DNA of 41,696 bases from a virus. Of this stretch, positions 39,251-41,696 are shown piece by piece. A program made the position numbers and the translations under genes. Location: the IMG/VR virus record IMGVR_UViG_3300028394_000138, positions 1 to 41,696 of that record. One strand, given 5' to 3'. The notes under the pieces were generated by a model. That model had not been told where the DNA came from. It was given only the letters and a program-made list of their open reading frames with translations, and did no database searches. The stretch's first letter is position 1. Every line of letters begins with the position of its first letter.

Positions 39251-39460
39251 ATGAAGATCAACATATTCATGAAGAACCCAGCCGCATGGGCTGGTCTCAT
39301 TCAGGCATTGGTAGCAGTAGTTGCAACCTATGCAGACATTCCACAGGAAGCAATCTTGGCTTTCATTGCAGCAGCTACAGGACTTTCTTTGAAGGCTCAG
39401 AAGATCGAGAATGAAAAGACATTGGCAGCTCTGTATACAGATCCAGAAGATGCAGACTAA
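39251..39460 (+). CDS. Second holin-type membrane protein, 69 residues
   Basis: AAAGGAGGAC precedes ATG 39251. Helices WAGLIQALVAVVATYAD and EAILAFIAAATGLSL, then a charged tail (KAQKIENEKTLAALY). Last gene of the late operon. A holin/antiholin pair with the gene at 38477 is plausible. Confidence 0.65.
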   Translation: MKINIFMKNPAAWAGLIQALVAVVATYADIPQEAILAFIAAATGLSLKAQKIENEKTLAALYTDPEDAD

Positions 39461-39479
39461 AACTTAATAGTAACTAGAT

Positions 39480-39508
39480 GGGGCCCCTTCGGGGGCCCCT
39501 CTTTTTTT
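39480..39508 (+). terminator. Strong intrinsic terminator of the late operon
   Basis: GGGGCCCC (39480-39487), loop TTCG, GGGGCCCC (39492-39499), then TC and seven Ts. Perfect stem with a stabilising tetraloop and U-tract. Confidence 0.95.
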
Positions 39509-39510
39509 GT

Positions 39511-39712
39511 GCCACAAAACTACACCGGCAGAGGAGCAAGAAGAAATGCCCCCCTACCCCCCATAAAAATTATGGTGGTTAGGTGCTACACCGTATAGTG
39601 TCGCCTTGAAGTTTCTGCCCCACCTCTTGCGAGGTAGCCGGACAATATCACGACACTCCGAGCTTCGCAAAATGTACGAATGCTTGTCAGTCCTGTGTGT
39701 CACACTTATGCC
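39511..39712 (+). promoter_or_regulatory. Early-operon promoter region, weak signals
   Basis: About 200 bases between the late terminator and the first early gene. It has two small perfect hairpins: CCATAA/TTATGG (39561-39566 with 39570-39575) and ACCTC/GAGGT (39622-39626 with 39631-39635). A TATAGT box lies at 39594-39599 without a good -35. TTGTCA near 39684 lies 16 bases before TTATGC, which sits just before ATG 39713. The early promoter must be here, but no candidate is strong. Confidence 0.35.
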
Positions 39713-40072
39713 ATGAACGAGAAACTCATAGAGGTCGACACGATTTATGCACAAATGTCCGAGTTCTCTGATCGTTCATTCCGCCCTCATCCATGGGTAA
39801 TGGGATTTTCCTATAGCAATGAGGGAGCAGTATCTGTATGGTGGGATCACGCTTACGAGTCGACTAAGTATCAGCTCGCAAAGTTTGATCTTGTAGATTG
39901 GATGCATGAAAAAAATTTCATGGCAGACACAATGGTTAACCTAGTTCCATTGCCCGAGGAAAAGAATTTAATCTTGCCCGGTGTAATGATTATCTGGAAA
40001 CCACTCGATGGAGATGCGAAGATCTCCGAACTGGCAGAGCAATACATTAAGGGGCTACAGAATGTTGCTTAA
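39713..40072 (+). CDS. 119-residue unknown, first early gene
   Basis: Start MNEKLIEVDTIYAQMSEFSD (39713) is taken over an in-frame ATG at 39680 because the longer form adds an unlikely leader. There is no clear ribosome site, so the message may be leaderless, as is common in Actinobacteria. The sequence has Trp-rich strands (VMGFSYSNEGAVSVWWDHAY) and MIIWKPLDG. No family recognised. First-expressed phage genes are often host-takeover factors. Confidence 0.6.
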   Translation: MNEKLIEVDTIYAQMSEFSDRSFRPHPWVMGFSYSNEGAVSVWWDHAYESTKYQLAKFDLVDWMHEKNFMADTMVNLVPLPEEKNLILPGVMIIWKPLDGDAKISELAEQYIKGLQNVA

Positions 40073-40217
40073 AGATTTTTACATAGATCAATTTACAAAG
40101 AAGATTAAAGCTATTGAACCTCCACCAACAACTGAATACAATCAGGGATTAGTAGATGGCTTAGAGTATGCAATCAAAATTATGCAAGATGAAAGGTCAC
40201 CAGTTGCCACACAGTAG
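40062..40217 (+). CDS. 51-residue unknown
   Basis: ATG 40062 overlaps the upstream gene by 11 bases. MLLKDFYIDQFTKKIKAIEP then TEYNQGLVDGLEYAIKIMQD: one or two amphipathic helices. The pattern xNxGLxxGLxYAI occurs in small phage proteins, but I cannot name it. It overlaps the glycosyltransferase-like gene. Confidence 0.5.
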   Translation: MLLKDFYIDQFTKKIKAIEPPPTTEYNQGLVDGLEYAIKIMQDERSPVATQ

Positions 40218-40938
40218 CAAAGAAACTTTATCAATCTCATGGTGTGACAACGGTGTGACTGATGGCAAGTTCACAGAAGGACTTGTATACACGATGCTTA
40301 TGGCACACACAGTTGGTGTGCCTATCAACAATGCAATGAGAGTCAAGGGTAATCAGATCTCTCGTCAGCGTATGCAGTTGTTCGATCTATGGGCAGACCA
40401 ATCTAAAACTGACTGGCTGCTTTGGGTTGATTCAGATATTGTGCTGACTAAAGAAGTCCTCAAGACTCTATGGGATGCAGCAGATAAGGTCTCACGACCT
40501 GTTGTATCTGGCGTATACTTTGTCTGGAAAGACAGCGTTGGAAACCTTCCGGTTCCAATGCCTACCATCTTCAAAGAAGGTAGAAATAAATACGAAGTTG
40601 AATACATACATCCACTACCAGAGAATGAAATCATTCCGATTGATTCTGCTGGCTTTGGTTGTGTGTTGATGCACAAGTCAATCATCCCTAAACTAAGGGA
40701 GAAGTTCCCGGAAAAAAGTTTCTTCCACGAGAATGATCTTACGGAAGATAAGTTTATTGGCGAAGATATTATCTTCTTCAATCTACTGAAAGAAACAGGG
40801 ATCCAAGCCTATGCCCATACCGGTGCATTGGTTACGCATATGAAGACTTTTCCTTTTGATATTTCTTACTATGCACTTTTCTGGACAGCGTATAATCAGG
40901 TGCAAGAAAATATGAAAGAGGGTAAAGCAGATGAGTGA
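40168..40938 (+). CDS. Glycosyltransferase-like protein (GT-A type)
   Basis: The central DWLLWVDSDIVLTKEVLKTL contains a DSD (D-x-D) metal/sugar-nucleotide site, preceded by an ISRQRMQLFDLWADQS helix, as in GT-A-fold transferases. AGFGCVLMHKSI and an ED-I-FF segment near the end (GEDIIFFNLL) complete the pattern. It may glycosylate phage DNA, virion or host surface. Start uncertain: ATG 40168 or ATG 40189, neither with a good ribosome site. The stop overlaps the nuclease start by 8 bases (ATGAGTGA). Confidence 0.75.
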   Translation: MQSKLCKMKGHQLPHSSKETLSISWCDNGVTDGKFTEGLVYTMLMAHTVGVPINNAMRVKGNQISRQRMQLFDLWADQSKTDWLLWVDSDIVLTKEVLKTLWDAADKVSRPVVSGVYFVWKDSVGNLPVPMPTIFKEGRNKYEVEYIHPLPENEIIPIDSAGFGCVLMHKSIIPKLREKFPEKSFFHENDLTEDKFIGEDIIFFNLLKETGIQAYAHTGALVTHMKTFPFDISYYALFWTAYNQVQENMKEGKADE

Positions 40939-41696
40939 GATCAAGGATCTACTTATCCAAGTTCTACGAGCTAAGGATGCAAGCAAATCTCGTAGCACTC
41001 AGGTGCAGATAGGGCCATCAGAACTTGGTGGCTGTTCACGCAAGGTTTGGTTTCGGTTAAATGGACAAGCCGAAACTAACGACAACGAACTCAAACTAGC
41101 AGCCATCATGGGAACGGCCATCCATGCAGAGATTGAGAAATCAATCGAAGCTTTGGATCCGGATGGTAAGAAGTATCTAGTTGAGACCGAAGTCGAATAC
41201 AATGGAATGAAAGCCCATATAGATCTATTCATTCCTGAAACTGGTGCAGTCGTTGACTGGAAGACAACTAAGATTAAGAACTTAAGTTACTTCCCATCGA
41301 AGAACCAGCGTTGGCAAGTTCATACATATGGCTACCTGTTGGAGAAGAACGGTTACAAAGTTAAGACTGTTAACTTGTGTGCCATAGCCCGGGATGGTGA
41401 TGAACGAGATGTAAAGGTTCACTCTGAAGACTATGATCCAGCGATTGCTGAAGAAGCATTGGCTTGGCTCGAGAGTATTAAGAACACAGCCGATGCACCT
41501 GAACCTGAAAAGGATGTCAGCTACTGTCAGTTCTATTGTAAGTTCTACGACTCTTCTGGGGAGTTGGGTTGTACTGGACTAAAAAAAGAACTGAACAAAA
41601 CCTCGGAAGTCGAGATCGAAGATACTGAGGTGGACAGCAATGCCTTGCTGTTCTTACAAATAGGAAACCAGATCGATGATCTGGAAGCGAAGCGTG
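40931..41696 (+). CDS. Cas4/RecB-like exonuclease, N-terminal part (runs off end)
   Basis: ATG 40931 begins the gene whose end lies at 1-749. Residues 28-42 (GPSELGGCSRKVWFR) supply the first Fe-S Cys (C35), GTAIHAEIE supplies the conserved His (H65), then D98 and D109-x-K111 follow. The gene is cut at the window edge after about 255 codons. Compared with the left copy, this end has a few amino-acid changes (for example NT for SA and V for A before the Cys cluster). Joined across the ends, the protein is 318 residues. Confidence 0.85.
   Translation, partial: MSEIKDLLIQVLRAKDASKSRSTQVQIGPSELGGCSRKVWFRLNGQAETNDNELKLAAIMGTAIHAEIEKSIEALDPDGKKYLVETEVEYNGMKAHIDLFIPETGAVVDWKTTKIKNLSYFPSKNQRWQVHTYGYLLEKNGYKVKTVNLCAIARDGDERDVKVHSEDYDPAIAEEALAWLESIKNTADAPEPEKDVSYCQFYCKFYDSSGELGCTGLKKELNKTSEVEIEDTEVDSNALLFLQIGNQIDDLEAKR
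41139..41696. repeat. Imperfect terminal repeat, right copy
   Basis: Partner of bases 1-558, same orientation. The substitutions are unevenly spread: six fall in the first 60 bases and only two in the last 150. A gradient like this fits recombination between strains or mixed reads near the assembly break. Confidence 0.85.

Noticed and set aside
1-41696. CRISPR array, integrase or lysogeny repressor
   Set aside because: No regularly spaced direct repeats and no recombinase or repressor-like protein found on either strand.

Overview
The window looks like one complete genome, about 41.1 kb, of a tailed bacteriophage infecting an actinobacterium. Bases 1-558 are repeated at 41139-41696 with no indels but about 18 substitutions by my count, so the contig closes into a circle (or is terminally redundant/circularly permuted) with a unit of 41,138 bases. 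The mismatches suggest that the two ends were assembled from different strains in a population, as in a metagenome. The host inference rests on a WhiB-type Fe-S regulator, an Rpf-like transglycosylase and generally actinophage-like gene families. The GC content looks moderately low by eye (not computed), which would suit streamlined freshwater Actinobacteria such as the acI/Nanopelagicales group; that last step is inference. I see no integrase, repressor or reverse transcriptase, so a lytic lifestyle is the simplest reading.

Layout. (1) A rightward early/replication operon starts near 39713, runs through the contig ends and stops at 5524: two unknown small genes, a glycosyltransferase-like protein, a Cas4-like Fe-S exonuclease, a Zn-ribbon protein, WhiB, a DnaB-like ATPase, a Holliday-junction-resolvase-like nuclease, a primase split over two frames, a DUF1599/Nmad1-like protein, a sigma-factor-like protein, a second possible PD-(D/E)XK protein and an FmdB-like zinc ribbon. 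No DNA polymerase is visible, so host polymerase is probably used. (2) A leftward accessory module, 9258 down to 5603, holds fourteen mostly tiny genes. Nearly every junction is a TAATG or ATGA overlap. The module is punctuated by three copies of a leader made of a GC hairpin plus the 12-mer ACCTACAGAAAG just before a start codon. It ends with a two-helix membrane peptide and an Rpf-like transglycosylase. (3) A non-coding control region of about 0.8 kb (9259-10081) separates the leftward and rightward transcription units. It contains a G-quadruplex-prone repeat, a perfect CRP/GlxR-type palindrome and several perfect hairpins. (4) The rightward late region, 10082-39460, encodes terminase, portal, small proteins, a 1969-residue giant virion protein, two more internal-type proteins, a LysM protein, scaffold, major capsid protein, an HslV/proteasome-like protease, a run of Lys-rich basic proteins, neck and tail/fibre proteins, a secreted Pro-rich protein, a methyltransferase, and a holin/CHAP-endolysin cassette closed by a strong terminator.

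How it works together. The early operon carries replication/recombination genes and two likely host-transcription modulators (WhiB, sigma-like). The late operon builds a virion with no obvious tape-measure, sheath or tail-tube gene, but with giant internal proteins between portal and capsid, which fits a short-tailed (podovirus-like) particle. The leftward module is the least explained part and the best place to look for new host-takeover or counter-defence functions. The HslV-like protease with an intact Thr/Asp/Lys catalytic set and a Lys-rich tail, set inside the capsid cassette, is the most striking single gene.
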